The translations under genes were made by a program, and so were the position numbers. Below, piece after piece: positions 32,877-45,185 of a stretch of 64,000 nt of DNA. Under the pieces are notes generated by a model that saw only the letters and a list, made by a program, of their open reading frames with translations, was not told the origin of the DNA and did no database searches. The stretch is from Okapia johnstoni (lineage: Eukaryota > Chordata > Mammalia > Artiodactyla > Giraffidae), in contig CM044309.1 of NCBI GenBank assembly GCA_024291935.2, forward strand, positions 32,636,001 to 32,700,000, in the 5' to 3' direction. Position 1 is the stretch's first letter. Every line of letters starts with the position of its first letter.

Positions 32877-33009
32877 GTGGTGGTGGCTTAGTCGCTAAGC
32901 CATGTCTGACTCTTGTGATCCCATAGACTATAGCTTGTCAGGCTCCTCTGTCCATGGAATCTTCCAGGCAGGAATACTGGAGTAGGTTGCCATTTCCTAT
33001 TCCAGTATT
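32877..33009 (-). mobile_element. Bov-tA SINE, antisense, partial
   Basis: GTGGCTTAGTCGCTAAGCCA, ATAGCTTGTCAGGCTCCTCT and GGTTGCCATTTCC; the tRNA-derived half is missing. Confidence 0.8.
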
Positions 33010-33099
33010 GTTGCCATATATTTCCTAAAAATACATACATGCAATTATAAAATTATAAAATATATAAAAATTATGTATAATTATACAGTGGGCTTTGTG

Positions 33100-33285
33100 T
33101 TAGATGCTTTTGCCGGTTTGTAGGCTAATACAAGTGTTCTGAGCACATTTAAGGTAGGCTAGGCTAAGCTATGATGTTTGGTAGGGTAGATGTATCCAAT
33201 GCATTTTTGACATGATGTTTTTGACTTACGATGAGTTTATCAGCATGTAACCCCATCGTGAGTCAAGGAAGATCTGTAGCAGATT
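33100..33285. mobile_element. Tigger-type MITE remnant
   Basis: TTTAAGGTAGGCTAGGCTAA, TTTTTGACTTACGATGAGTT and AACCCCATCGTGAGTCAAGG match an old mariner-Tigger non-autonomous element. Confidence 0.55.
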
Positions 33286-33599
33286 ATAAAACAAATGTTT
33301 CCACCTGGAAAGGAAGGTCTAATATCACTTTCTTGGTGAATAACTAGCTCAGGAGGAAAGAACATTAACAATAAGGGTGGCAGGAGCAGCAAGGATGAGG
33401 ACAGCAGTCGTGGCGGCAGGAGAACAGGGGGACCCTGTGTCCTCCTTCCCATCTGTCCTAGGGACACAGCCTTCTGGGCTGCAGCCTCGGTGTGAACTGC
33501 ACCAAGACAGTTCAAGTCAATGATCGTTATTCAGGATACATGGAGGTATTTCTAGAAAGACATGACCTGACCTGTATTTCCTAAGCTGGGAAAGTTTTT

Positions 33600-33772
33600 G
33601 ACTTCTCTGATGGTCTAGTAGCTAAGGCTCCCCGGTTCCAATGCGGGGAGTTCAATCCCCGGTTGGGGAACTATTAATAGATCCCACATGCCCAATGCTG
33701 CAACTACTGCACGGAAGGCTGAGATTCCATGTGCTTCAGCTAAGATCTGGCCCAGGCCAAAAATAAATATTA
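33600..33772 (+). mobile_element. CHR-1-type SINE, sense
   Basis: ACTTCTCTGATGGTCTAGTA, GCGGGGAGTTCAATCCCCGG (B-box region) and the tail GCCAAAAATAAATATTAAAA. Confidence 0.7.
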
Positions 33773-34019
33773 AAAATGTTTAAAGCATTTTCATTGTTTT
33801 TTAAAAATTATATTCTTTGATTCAGATTTGGCCAAAATATTACAAGAATAGAAATCAGAAAACCACTGACTACAGAAAGGAAAGATACTTGGGTTTTATT
33901 AAACAGTGGAATTAACAATGCTGAGCGTTTTCTATCTGGTAAACACATTTGGAAAAATGATGTTCCATTTGAGTAATTCAGTTGACAATTTGAGATGGAA
34001 AATAATAATATTAATATAA

Positions 34020-34245
34020 GACTGTTTTTTGAGTAGTTATTAAGGCCAGATACTGTGTTTACCAATTTTTGTGCAAACCTCATCTTCTTTTTCTTCTGTG
34101 AAGTTTTAACAAAAGTATAAACTAAAATCTAGGGAGGTTAACTTTTTTGCCTGAAGTTCTTCAGCTCATCAATACCATGGACGAAGTTCATAGCAAGGTC
34201 TCTGTGACTCCAAGTCTATATTCTTTAACCATGATGCCAGAATGC
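34020..34245. mobile_element. MIR-like remnant
   Basis: GGCCAGATACTGTGTTTACC, AGGGAGGTTAACTTTTTTGC and a TCTATATTCTTTAACCATGA-type end follow MIR order. Confidence 0.45.
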
Positions 34246-34667
34246 CTCTCCCAGAAATCAAGATTAGAGTTTCTTTAGAGTCTTTCTATGTAATAATAAG
34301 ATAAATAAATGCATAGTTAAAACCATTCATCTGAACCTGTAAAGCCTGAGAAACCTGCCCTACCTAAACTCTCATGCCCTCAACTGTTCAGAAAGATCAC
34401 CTTTTGGAGCTGAAGACTTAAGAAGCAAAAGCAGCCCAACCATGACTAATCTATCCTTGTGTGAGACAGATTTGTCAGGAAATCCTTGCTCAGTGTACCA
34501 AAAAAAAAAAGGGATAAAATCTAAGATTCAGGGACTGAAGGAGCTAACTAAAAGAAACAGAAGGTCAAGTAAGTTTTAGCTTAGCATTTGTAGATGAGAA
34601 GTATGTTTAAGAATCAGTGGAAAAATACAGTTGCATGCTATGAATCTGGGAAATTTTTACCTTGACA

Positions 34668-34884
34668 CAGATTCCCTGGTGGCTCAGACGGTAAAGAGTC
34701 TACCTGCAATGCAGGAGATCCAGGTTCGATCCTTGGGTCGGGAAGATCCCCTGGAGAAGGAAATGGCAACCCACTCTAGTATTCTTGCCTGGAGAATCCC
34801 ATGGACAGAAGAGCCTGGCAGGCTATAGCCCTTAGTGTCACAGAGAGTTGGATATGACTGAGCGACTTCACTTTCACTTTCTTT
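34668..34884 (+). mobile_element. Bov-tA SINE, sense
   Basis: GATTCCCTGGTGGCTCAGAC, GGTTCGATCCTTGGGTCG, and a BovB-like tail ending CACTTTCACTTTC. Confidence 0.9.
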
Positions 34885-35510
34885 CAGTTTGGAGAAGTCA
34901 CAGAAAGATGCTGTTAGCATGAGACAGAGCTCTGAGGCTCATAAAATAGAATTTCTCATTCAAGAGGTTGGAGAACTGAGGTGCCCTTGAGGATGAAGGT
35001 GCAAGGTCTTATCTGTGGTTGTCCCAGTTCTGACTGCTCCCTGGAGTCTAGAGTGGATTTGTTCTTGGCAATTGCTAGAGACCATTTGGAATACTATAGA
35101 CAAAATGAAAGGAAAACTAAAGCCACTAGCCTAAACCTACTTTGAGCAGGATTGTTGGTGAGCTTTGACATTTAATAAAATGAATATACTGGATCCAGTC
35201 TAGCACCAGATACATACATCACTCTAGCTGACAGAAAGAGACTCATTTAAGCCTTATGGCAAAGAATTATACCTGCCTTATTTTGTGATTTGAGCACTTC
35301 TTCGCATACAATGCAAAACTTATTGCCCTGATTTTGGTCACAGGCAGTTTTCAACATCTTTTTTTTTCAGTTAATTGACAGTTTTGCCAAATAAATTGTA
35401 TGCAGAGCCTTAATGTATAACACAGATCAACTCAGAACTCTCCTGTTTGTGCAGGAGGTCCCAAAATTCTATGCATGATTCCATTGGCTTTGCCCATGTC
35501 CTAGCAAGGT
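34885..35510. other. Intergenic, nothing recognised
   Basis: I see no gene and no repeat I can name. Confidence 0.5.
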
Positions 35511-35780
35511 TCTAGAGCAGGAGTCTCCAATACCCAGCAGAGGACTCGTACCGGTCTCAGCCTGTTAGGAACAAGGAGGTACAACAGGAGGTGAGCAGGG
35601 GGCAAGAGAGCAAAGTTTCCCCTGCCTCTCCTCATTGTTCCCCATTGCTTGCACTGGTATTAGCAACTGAACCATCCTTTCCCATCCCTGCACCCCACCT
35701 CCGCTGCCCATCTGTGGAAAACTTGTCTTCCATGAAACCAGTCCCTGGTGCCAAAGATGTTGGGGACCAGTGCTCTATAG
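35511..35780. mobile_element. hAT MER1-group-type remnant (tentative)
   Basis: AGGAGTCTCCAATACCCAGC at the left and TGGTGCCAAAGATGTTGGGG at the right are the diverged terminal regions of a family with CAGGGGTCCCCAA ends. Confidence 0.5.
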
Positions 35781-36033
35781 GACACCTTTCACTCACTTCC
35801 CATCTGCTGAGAGCCACCTTCATGAGAGACCGGTGGGGCTGAGATCCAGACTTCTGAAGAGGAGACTCCATATGAGTGGGGCTGGTTTCTCTGCTGGGAT
35901 GCTCTGGTTCTGAGAGAGTTGGAAAACTGTACTGAAATCAAATGCAGCTACTGCAACCTACTGCTGCTGGCAGTCTGAAGTATTTCTGGGTCATGCTGGA
36001 AGGAACAAAAATATGATATTTGAGTAAAGCTAG

Positions 36034-36262
36034 GAGGGAGTTCCCAGGTGGCTCCCAGGGAGTTCCTAGGGTAAAGAATCCACCTGCCAATTTAGGAGAT
36101 GTAAGAGATCTAGGTTCAGTCCCTGGGTTGGGAAGAGCCCCTGGAAGAGCACATAGAAACCCACTTCAGTGTTCTTGCCAGAATAATCCCATGGACAGAG
36201 GAGCCTGGTGGGCTTCAGTCCATAGAGTCGCAGAGTCAGACATGACTGAAGCGACGTGGCAC
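36034..36262 (+). mobile_element. Bov-tA SINE, sense, with head duplication
   Basis: The head shows GTTCCCAGGTGGCTCCCAGG followed by a partial copy, GGAGTTCCTAGGG. The remainder is a normal Bov-tA, ending GACATGACTGAAGCGACG. Confidence 0.8.
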
Positions 36263-36925
36263 ATGAGGGAGTTAGGGAATGAGTCTGTCATTTAAACAGA
36301 TCAATCAGGAAGTTGAAACAATAATCCAGGTATGTTGATGATGTGACTTGCAATAGAGATGGCAGTGGGGATAGCAAGAGGTCATGGAATTTGGAATACA
36401 GTTCTAAATTAGAGTTAATAGAATTTACAGATGGATTGAATTTGAAAGAAAGAGAGTGCTAAGCATGATTTAAAACGTTTGGACTTAGATTTTAGAGAGA
36501 TGTATGTTATTAAGTAACATTGCCTCTAAGCTATGCCATATAATGTCTAATTTCATAAATTCACTGGAAAACTAAACAGGACATGAAAACCAGTTAAACT
36601 GATTGCCCAAAGTGGCTAATTTATTTACTCAGAAAACACTAGAGACTTGCTTCCTGGCCATGATCCAGTAGTAGGGGTCAAATTTACCTCCCACCTGAAA
36701 CAACAGAAAAATACACCCCTTCTATGAAACACTGGTTTGTAAGACTCAGGACTTCAGAAAAATTAGAACAAGAATCCCTGGGAGAAGGGAAACAAGTAAG
36801 ATAAGCTCATTCACTAACCCGGTCTCTTCATATACTCAGGGGATACCAGCACCAGCCTAGCAGTGTGCCTCCTACTCTGAAGTCTGAGTCCCAGCATATG
36901 GGAGGCTTCCTCCAAGATATATTTT
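36263..36925. other. Intergenic, nothing recognised
   Basis: I see no gene and no repeat I can name. Confidence 0.5.
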
Positions 36926-36929
36926 TTCT

Positions 36930-37042
36930 TTTTTTTCTTTTTAATAAATTTATTTATTTTAGTTGGGGGCTAATTACTTTACAATATTGTAGTGGTTTTT
37001 GCCATACATTGACATGAATCAGCCATGGGTTTACATGTGTCC
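36930..37042 (-). mobile_element. L1 3' end, antisense, very short
   Basis: T-rich tail, TAGTTGGGGGCTAATTACTT, TTGCCATACATTGACATGAA. Only about 110 bp of the 3' end was inserted. Confidence 0.8.
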
Positions 37043-37581
37043 TGCAAGCTATTAAAGTCCAAAACCCTATTCCTCTTCCTTTGCTCCTGCAACCTGTAGT
37101 GTTAGTAGCTGAATTCTGGTGCTTTTTCGCTCTCTATTATCTCTGCGACATTTTTAGTTCTCTAATACCAGGTTCAACTATTTCTTATATTAAAATCTCT
37201 TTGCTGTGTGGTTTCTACTTGTTCTGACTGGTATAGACTGCCTACTATGTGTTAAGACATGTACTAGGTCACTGACGTTAAATAATACCCAAGATAATGG
37301 AGATACTAATGACACATCCAGGGTTCCCAGGCTATCACATTATAAAGGCTTTGCCCTCAATCACTAAGTAACATTGCAGTCAGATAAAAGGCTTTGAAAG
37401 AAAAGTACGGCTTTCAGCTTTATTTCTGAGATTATGCTTAAAGCCAGGATTATTTCGAATTGTGTGTTACGTTTTACTTTAAAAGATATTGAAGGCTAGC
37501 AAAGGATAGAGAAAGAATGGAAGAATAATTTAATCTCCAGAATTCTATTACTATGATTTCAGTGCCTATAGTAAAGTATGG

Positions 37582-37789
37582 CCTTCCTTGGTGGCTCAGA
37601 TGATAAAGAATTTTCCTGCAACATGGGAGACCTGGGTTCAATCCCTGGTTTGGAAAGATCCCCTGGAAGAGGGCATGGCAACCCACTCCAGTTTTCTTGC
37701 CTGGAGAACCCCCATGAACAGAGGAGCCTGGCAGGCTACAGTCCATGGGGTCGCAAAGAGTCAGACACAACTGAGTGACTAAGCACAAC
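37582..37789 (+). mobile_element. Bov-tA SINE, sense
   Basis: GCCTTCCTTGGTGGCTCAGA to GGTCGCAAAGAGTCAGACAC. TAAAGTAT on both sides is the likely duplication. Confidence 0.9.
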
Positions 37790-38347
37790 ATAATAAAGTA
37801 TTGGGACTTCCTGTTTATTTTTTTGGTAATAGTGACCCATGAATATCAAGCACAAATTTATCACATGTGAAACATAGGAATGCAAGATGTAACATCTTGT
37901 GTTTGGCAATCTTTATTTTGTCTACTCCCTTGAGGAGAGTCTAAAGTGTGTTTCAAAATCATAAAGTCCTGGAAAGCCCGCAGTTTGCAATAGAACAGTT
38001 CAGGTCAGCATAGTTTTCAATCTAGATTCCAGCTCTTTTGTTCCCTTGTAGTACTACACCTCGTTTTTCGTTTGTTTGTTTGTTTGTTTTCCCTAGAGAG
38101 TTACCATCTCCTGCACAGATGTAGGCATTCAGAGTGGCAGTGTGTTGTACTGATGGGCATGAACATCTCAAGTCTCTATTGTCAGCACCCACCTCCATTC
38201 CCACTACTCCATTAAGGATGGGCAAAGAGGAAAAGCTGTGTCTTTTCCTGCATTAGGACCTCAGATACATGTTCCTAAAGAATTCTAGTCTCATAAAGCT
38301 GGCGATATGCTTTACTGAAGTGAGTATCTATATTCATTAGTATATGC

Positions 38348-38472
38348 ATGGATGTGTGCTAAGTGGCTTCAGTTGTGTCTGATTCTTGGTGACCCCATGA
38401 ACTGTAGCCCACCAGGCTCCTCTGTCCATGGGATTCTCCAGGCAAGAATACTGGAGTGGGCTGCCATGCCCT
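38348..38472 (-). mobile_element. Bov-tA SINE, antisense, partial
   Basis: GTGACCCCATGAACTGTAGC to GAGTGGGCTGCCATGCC; the tRNA half is missing. Confidence 0.82.
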
Positions 38473-39138
38473 CACTCACACTGTATTGCAAGTGCAGATG
38501 AGATCAAAAGAAAATTTGATCTAGCCATGATATACTGACGAGGATTTGGACTTACTTTTGCACCATAAATGGCTAGAATGCTGAACAAAGTATATGAAGC
38601 AGGTATTTTTAGATATTGAATTTACAGGAAATACAGGGCCATGATGTTTCAGAGAAGGGAACCACTTGAGGGGAACCCTCACCTTTGTCCCAGCTTTCTG
38701 CCTGGGGACACTGCTCCAGTGGGAGTGCACAGAGGCGAATCACAAGAAGACAGTAGGCTCACTGAGTTGAGAAGACAAAGATCAAAAGGTAGAGAGTTTG
38801 AGTCAGCTGGAAAATGCGGGGCAGGGCTCTGGTGAGGATAGATTTACAGAAAAAAGAGCTCTAGAAATCTATTAAAGGTCTTCCTCCATCTTGGCAAAAT
38901 CCTCAGCTGCTTATACTAGAATAAAACTTCAGAGACCATGGAAAGAATGACCAAAGGGCTGTAAACTGAACAACTCACAATGCTCATAAAGGGCAGGGAG
39001 TTGTTTAAGCTCTGGCCAGTCAGAGTGGAGCCCTTTGACATTCAATTACAGCATTCAGAAAGACCCCAGAACAGTCAGTTTTTGGTACTAGCACTAAACT
39101 ATTCCAAGAGTAAGGATGAGGTTAGACCACCTTTGTTA
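38473..39138. other. Intergenic, nothing recognised
   Basis: Short frames only; no gene can be supported. Confidence 0.5.
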
Positions 39139-39492
39139 TTGTCGGTCAGTCATTCAGTCATGGTCTTGTTATGACTCCATGAATGGCAGCATGCCTGGCT
39201 TCCTTGTCCTTCACTGTCTCCTGGAGTTTATTCAAACTCATGTCCATTGAGTCAGTGATGCCATCCAACCATCTCATCCTCTGTCATTCCCGTATCCTCT
39301 TGCCCTCAATCTTTCCCAGCATCAGGGTCTTTTCCAGTGAGTCAGCTCTTCGCATCAGGTGCCCAAAGTACTGGAGCTTCAGCTTCAGCATCAGTCCTTC
39401 CCTTGAATACTCAGGGTTGATTTCATTTAGGATTGACTAGTTTGATCTCCTTGCTGTCCAAGGGACTCTTAAGAGTCTTCTCCAGCACCACC
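39139..39492 (-). mobile_element. BovB 3' end, antisense
   Basis: GTCAGTCATTCAGTCATGGT, TTGAGTCAGTGATGCCATCC, CTCTTCGCATCAGGTGCCCA, GTCTTCTCCAGCACCACC. Confidence 0.9.
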
Positions 39493-39761
39493 TTAAGAAA
39501 CAAACAAACAAAAAAAAGCCTTGGAAGGATTTAAGTTCCTGTGAGAATAAAGACCAATCCTCTTTCAAGGAAGACAGCATTAAGATACTCACCAATGTTA
39601 CATTCACTATGTCCAGGCATCCAAACAAAATAATTAAAACACAACCAAAAAAAGGGATAGAAAATAAGATACATAATGAGGGGGAAAATCTATCAGTATA
39701 ACAGACCCAGAGATGATGCAACTAGCAGACAGAGACTTTAAAATTTCTTTAAAATATATCA

Positions 39762-40110
39762 GTACAGGCATACCTTGGAGATGTTGTGGGTGTGCTTCTA
39801 GACCACCACAATAAAGAAAATATCTCAATAAAGTGAGTCATACATACTTTTTTTGTTTCCAAAAGCATATAAAAGTTAAATTTACACTATATGGTAGTTT
39901 ATAAAGTGTACAATAGCACTATGTCTGAGAAAACAACATATATACCTTAATTTAAAAATTAATGCTATTGAAAAAAAGGCTCTAATCTGATAAATTTTCT
40001 TAATGGAGGGTTGCTATAAAGCTTTAATTTGAAAAAGAAAGGAAAAAAATACAGTATCTGCAAAAAGCAACAAACTCAAGCACAATAAAATGGGGATATA
40101 TCTATAAGCT
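39762..40110 (-). mobile_element. Tigger1-type internally deleted element
   Basis: It starts ACAGGCATACCTTGGAGATG and ends AGCACAATAAAATGGGGATA, which fits the outer parts of Tigger1. Most of the transposase region is missing. Confidence 0.65.
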
Positions 40111-40186
40111 GAAATGCCCAAGGATTTAACTAAAACCTGAGCATAATGAGATAAATGGAAAATAAAGCTTCAGGCAATGAAAAGTA

Positions 40187-40610
40187 CAATATTTCCTTTA
40201 GGCCTGATTGGTTTGATCTCCCTGAAGTCCAAGAGAGTCTTAAGAGTCTTCTCCAACACCACAGTTCAAAAGCATCAATTCTTTGGCATTCAGCCTTCTT
40301 TATGGTCCGGCTCTCACATCCAAACATGACTACTGGAAAAACCATAGCTTTGACTATACGGACCTTTGTTGACAAAGTGACGTCTCTACTTTTTAATGCA
40401 CTGCCTAGATTTTTCATAACTTTCCTTCTAAGGAGCAAGCATCTTCTAATTTCATGGCTGCAGTCACAATTGGCAGTTATTTTGGAGCCCAAGAAAATAA
40501 AATCTGTCACTGCTTCCACTTTTTCCCTTTCTATTTGCCATGAAGTTATGGGACCAGATGCCATGATCTTCGTTTTTTGGGGTTTTTTTGATGTTGAGCT
40601 TCAAGCCAGC
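40187..40610 (-). mobile_element. BovB internal fragment, antisense, lacking its 3' tail
   Basis: TTCCTTTAGGCCTGATTGGT, ATGGTCCGGCTCTCACATCC, GGAGCCCAAGAAAATAAAAT. The usual GACTGAACTGAA-type tail is absent at the left, so it was cut by deletion or rearrangement. Confidence 0.85.
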
Positions 40611-40718
40611 TTGAAGAATCATTCCAGGATAGAATCACAGCTGTGAGCCTAAAGAAGCCTACATCTCTGAAGATGGGATGGATGTGTGCCTCAGTCCTGA
40701 AAGAGGTATAGGACATAT

Positions 40719-41070
40719 CTTTTATTTTTGTTTTCTTTCTCTTTTTAATAATTCTTTATTATTTTCCAGTTGATATTTTTAAATCAACATAACAGCATCT
40801 CAACTCTCACTAAAAATATAAGTAAAAGGCTTTTTTAAAGTTCATCCCTACTTTCTGAATATATTTCTTTTGCTGGGTGTTATTTGTGCTGAATGTTCAG
40901 ATTGGACCTTCAGTCCCTCTCTTTGAATCGCTAAGTCTTTTCACAACGCCAGCAGGTTTTCGCCCTTGTCGATGATGTTTGTAGTTGGTTTGCTTTGGAC
41001 AGTCCATTGGTGATCAGTAAATCATTGCGCCTTCTTCCAAAAGTGAATGAGAGCAATCAGCACTAGGGTT
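40719..41070 (-). other. Possible processed retrocopy 3' end (tentative)
   Basis: Read on the minus strand, unique-looking sequence ends with AATAAA (reverse of 40755-40760) followed about 15 nt later by an A-rich tract (40719-40750). This is the layout of a processed retrocopy. The source gene is not recognised and no duplication was found. Confidence 0.25.
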
Positions 41071-41329
41071 TAAAAATCAGAATTAGCTTCAGCTACAAAT
41101 GAATACTTTTTATTTTAATCAGTCCTAGAATTGACTATGGAGTGGTACCAAAAAACCCTCTGATTTATTCAAATCCCTTATTTGAAAAAACTACTTGAAA
41201 ATATACAGTGGTCTTTTATGTTTATTTTCCACACAAAGGCTTCCTCTGAAATCTTAAAGTGCATATTTTTTTAACTTTGTAAAATGAATTTACACATGAC
41301 CATGAATTATTTAAAGCAAAGTTGTTTTC

Positions 41330-41480
41330 CTTGATGAATAAGCTCTAAGAGGACAGGAATTTTTTTTTTGGTTATTGTTATTTTTGATTTATTGTTGTAT
41401 TCCAAGCACCTAGAATGATGCTGAATATACTTAGAAGTGCTAGTACATGGTAAATTAAGGTTGAGTGAATCAGTAAATGA
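41330..41480 (+). mobile_element. L2 3'-end-like fragment
   Basis: ATAAGCTCTAAGAGGACAGG, CCAAGCACCTAGAATGATGC and the TTGAGTGAATCAGTAAATGA-type end. Confidence 0.5.
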
Positions 41481-41506
41481 ATTGGGCTCTCTTACACATG
41501 AAACGG

Positions 41507-41727
41507 GGCTTCCCTGGTGGCTCAGATGTTAAAGAATTTGCCTGCAATGTGGGGTGGGAGACCCAGATTCCATCCCTGGGTTGGGAAGATCCTCTGGAGA
41601 AGGGGATGGAAACCCACTCCAGTATTCTTGCCTGGAGAATTCCATGGACAGAGGAACCTGAAGGGCTACAGTCCATGGGGCCGCAAAGAGTCAGACAAGA
41701 CTGAGTGACTAACACTTTCACTTCAAC
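41507..41727 (+). mobile_element. Bov-tA SINE, sense
   Basis: GGCTTCCCTGGTGGCTCAGA to GAGTCAGACAAGACTGAGTG. Confidence 0.9.
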
Positions 41728-41783
41728 GTGAAATAGCATTTCCTGTGGTTTTCCTCAAGGTGGTGCTATGTACAGCATAAAAG

Positions 41784-41998
41784 GTAACTTAAGACAGGGG
41801 TCCCCAACTTCTCAGATCTAAGACCTGCTGATTTAAGGTGGAGCTGATATAATAATAATAGAAATAAAGTGCACAATAAATGTAATGTTCTTGAATCGTT
41901 CCAAAACCATTAATGCACCCCCAACTCCAGTTCATGGATAAACGGTCTTCCATGAAACTAGTCCCTGGTGCCACAAAGATTGGGGACAGCTGACTTAA
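41784..41998. mobile_element. hAT MER1-group-type remnant (tentative)
   Basis: CAGGGGTCCCCAACTTCTCA at the left, and CCCTGGTGCCACAAAGATTG followed by GGGGACAGCTG at the right, form terminal inverted repeats of the same family as 35511-35780. Confidence 0.6.
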
Positions 41999-42186
41999 GC
42001 AATATTATTATTTTTTTTCTAACATTGCCTTGATAGCTGGTCGATTTCCTTTTTGTATTTTTTTAAAACTTTTCATCTTTTCAAACTCTTAATCTTTTAG
42101 ATTTATTTTCTTTACTGGAAGAGGCTTTACAAGATTATCAGAGGTGTTGGCTTTCTTGTCTTTTTATCCCACCATTTATCTCTACC

Positions 42187-42442
42187 TAACTCCAGTACTC
42201 TTGCCTGGAAAATCCCATGGACAGAAGAGCGTGGTAGGCTGCAGTCCATGGGGTCGCGAAGAGTTGGACATGACTGAGCGACTTCACTTTCACTTTTCAC
42301 TTTCATGCATTGGAGAAGGAAATGGCAGCCCACTCCAGTGTTCTTGCCTGGAGAATCTCAGGGACGGGAGAGCCTGGTGGGCTGCCGTCTATGGGGTCGC
42401 ACAGAGTCGGACACGACTGAAGCAACTTAGCAGCAGCAGCAA
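42187..42442 (+). mobile_element. Bov-A2 SINE, sense, with AGC tail
   Basis: Two BovB-derived monomers are joined (each with TTGCCTGGA and GGGGTCGC), without a tRNA head. It ends in AGCAGCAGCAGCA. Confidence 0.85.
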
Positions 42443-42649
42443 TTGCACAAGCACATCTTCCTTTGAACAATTCTTGAAAGATATTACGTATGCTGCTTCA
42501 TTTCTTCCTACTATGTCTATTATTTGTCATAGAAGGATTTATCTGAAAGACTTTGATACATTCAGTGCTAAGTTTTCTATTTTTTAGTCCCTTGTTTTTT
42601 CTAGGTATTTGTTGTCCATATGCTTTTCTGGTTCAACTTTAAGCTAACT

Positions 42650-43530
42650 ATTCTTTTTAAAAGTAATAGTTTTATTGAGATGTAATTGACTTAGAGTAGC
42701 TGCACATATTCAATTATGCAATTTGCTATGTTTTGAAAGGTGCATACACCTGTGAAACCATCACCAGTCAAGAGAATGAGCATATCCAGTTCTCTCAAGT
42801 TTCCTTGCTTTCCTTAATAATCCCTCCCCATTCTCTCCCTCTCTTCTCACTTCACCATCAGAAGGCGACTATTAACCTGCCTTCTGTCACTTTAGTTTAG
42901 TTTTTATTTTCTAGAGTTTTAAGTAAATGGAATCATACACTATTTACTCTTTGTTGTTATGGCTTCTTTCATCACAAAAATGTGTATCAATCATTTATTT
43001 CTTTTTATTATTGCATAGTATTTCATTGGGCTTCCCTGGTGGCTCAGACGGTAAAGAATCTGCCTGCAATGCAGGAGACCCAGGTTCAATCCCTGGGTCA
43101 GGAAGATCCCCTGGAGTAGGGAATGGCAACCCATTCCAGTATTCTTGCCTGGAAAATTCCATGGGCAGAGGAGTCTGGTGGGCTACACACAGTCCGTGGA
43201 GTCACAGACATACAACGACTGGTTTAGTCATTCATTTTTAATGTACTCTGGGGTTCTTCTGAGCTTTTGACTATTATAAAAAAAAAAGCTGCTATAAACA
43301 TTCATGACATAGACTTTTGCATGGAGTGCAAATGAAAAGAACCATGGTAAATGAGTGCTTACCTTTTAAAGAAGCTGTCAAACTCTTTTCCAAAGTGGAT
43401 GTACTATTTAACGTTCTTATCAGTAGAATGAGAGTTTCAGTGTCTTCACATCCTTATCAACACTTGATATTGTCTGTCTTTTTAATTTAGCTATTCCCAT
43501 ATATGTATAGTGATGACTGATCACTTTTCA
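42650..43530 (-). mobile_element. Old L1 (L1M-type), antisense, split by Bov-tA
   Basis: TTTTATTGAGATGTAATTGA, TAAGTAAATGGAATCATACA, TTTCCAAAGTGGATGTACTA and CACATCCTTATCAACACTTG are reversed L1M 3' blocks. Confidence 0.65.
43027..43222 (+). mobile_element. Bov-tA SINE, sense, inside L1M
   Basis: GGGCTTCCCTGGTGGCTCAG, GACCCAGGTTCAATCCC, tail GGAGTCACAGACATACAACG. Confidence 0.9.
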
Positions 43531-43559
43531 ACATCAAATCCTATTTTTAGATACATGTT

Positions 43560-44544
43560 TAGTTTTTATGAATTCCATAAAATCTTATATAGACTGACAT
43601 TAATTGTTAGACATCAAAGAGAAAATGTATGAATGAAGAAAAATACGCCTGTTTGGATATGGAAGGAGTGTGGTTAGTTATTAAAAAGATTGACTAGATT
43701 TGACTAGATCTATGTATTATTAGCATTGAATATAGGAGAGACTAGTATAGCCTAGGAGGAATAACTTGAGAGATGTCACGAAACCATTTTCTCATTCTCC
43801 TTCTACCTCTTTGATATCTCCCTTCATAAGGAGTCCTCAAATAACACCATTTATTTTCTTTGGCTCTTTAAAGTTTTTCTGTCCTCAAAAGCCCCCTTTT
43901 AAAACCAAGTGTCACTGAGAAAATGGCTCATTCAAGGCCACTCTCTCCTATCACAGGATGAGTTCACCTCTTAGCCAGTCTTATGGAGATGAAATGCAGA
44001 AGCACCAGAGGGGGACTGATTTGTCCAGGGGCTGCAGGCTACTGATCTAACTTCCACTTGCAGAGGAATCTCTCTCCTCCTCGCTCTCTACAAAGCTGTA
44101 AAGGGTTCACCTTATTCATGTGTGAAAATACCACAAATGAGCTCATGGAAGCACAAAAAGGCACTAGGCCCACTCCACCTCTTTGTTTGAATATACATTG
44201 GCTTAGCAAAAATATTGTGACTTCTTTCACAGTATTCACGCAAAATGTATATTCCAGTCACGCATTAATGCAGATATAAAACGTTTCAATTAAACATAAC
44301 AAGTGTAACCTAATATTAGTAAGCTGCATCAACATGGAGAATATACTAATTTATCTTTCTTCTCTCCTCCTCTCACTCTCCTTTCTCAATGCTTGGCATG
44401 TGGTGTGAATGTGTCTGGGAGGGGGAGCAGATGGGTAACATCAAAACTAAAATCACTTAAACTGCACTGCATAATGTTTTGAAGTCAACAACACGAGGAC
44501 TGATAGTGTGATAGAGTATAGCAATGGCTGCCATGCCATCTGCT
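43560..44544. other. Intergenic, nothing recognised
   Basis: No gene or repeat that I can name; short overlapping frames on both strands near 44040-44280. Confidence 0.5.
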
Positions 44545-44710
44545 TCACCTTTATCAAGTTATCAAAAATTTCTGTGTCTTCATCTATAAAAATGGGTTCA
44601 TGATTAGGCCCAAATCCTAGAACTCATGAGAGGAGTAAATGATTTATTCTACATAAAGGTCTTAGAACATCTCTGGGTACATAGTAAACACTAGGTAAGT
44701 ATTAGCTGTT
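44545..44710. mobile_element. MIR-like remnant
   Basis: GTGTCTTCATCTATAAAAAT and GGGTACATAGTAAACACTAG are MIR-type blocks. Confidence 0.55.
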
Positions 44711-44754
44711 AATAAAGGAGGTAGAATTCCAAAAATATTGCTTCTCAAAACCAT

Positions 44755-45185
44755 TATACAGAGTGAAGTAAGTCAGAAAGAGAAACACCAATACAGTATA
44801 ATAACGCATGTATATGGAATTTAGAACGATGATAACGATGACCCTATATGCAAGACAGCAAAAGAGACACAGATGTAAAGGACAGACTTTCGGACTACAT
44901 GCGAGAAGGCAAGAGTGGGATGATATGAGAGAATAACACTGAAACATGTTATTACCGTATGTAAAATAGGTGACCAGTGCCAGTTCAATGCGTGAATCAG
45001 GGCATTTAAAGCTGGTGCTTTGGGACAACCCCAGAGGGATGGGGTGGGGAGGGAGGCGGCTGGGGGGTTCAGAATGGCGGGACACATGTGCACCCGTGGC
45101 TGATTCATGTCAATGTATGGCAAAAACTGCCACAATATTGTAAAATAATTAGCCTCCAATTAAAATTAATAAGTTTAAAAAAACT
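44755..45185 (+). mobile_element. L1 3' end, sense
   Basis: CAGAGTGAAGTAAGTCAGAA through GTGGCTGATTCATGTCAATG and AATTAATAAGTTTAAAAAAA. Frames on the minus strand here are artefacts. Confidence 0.85.
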
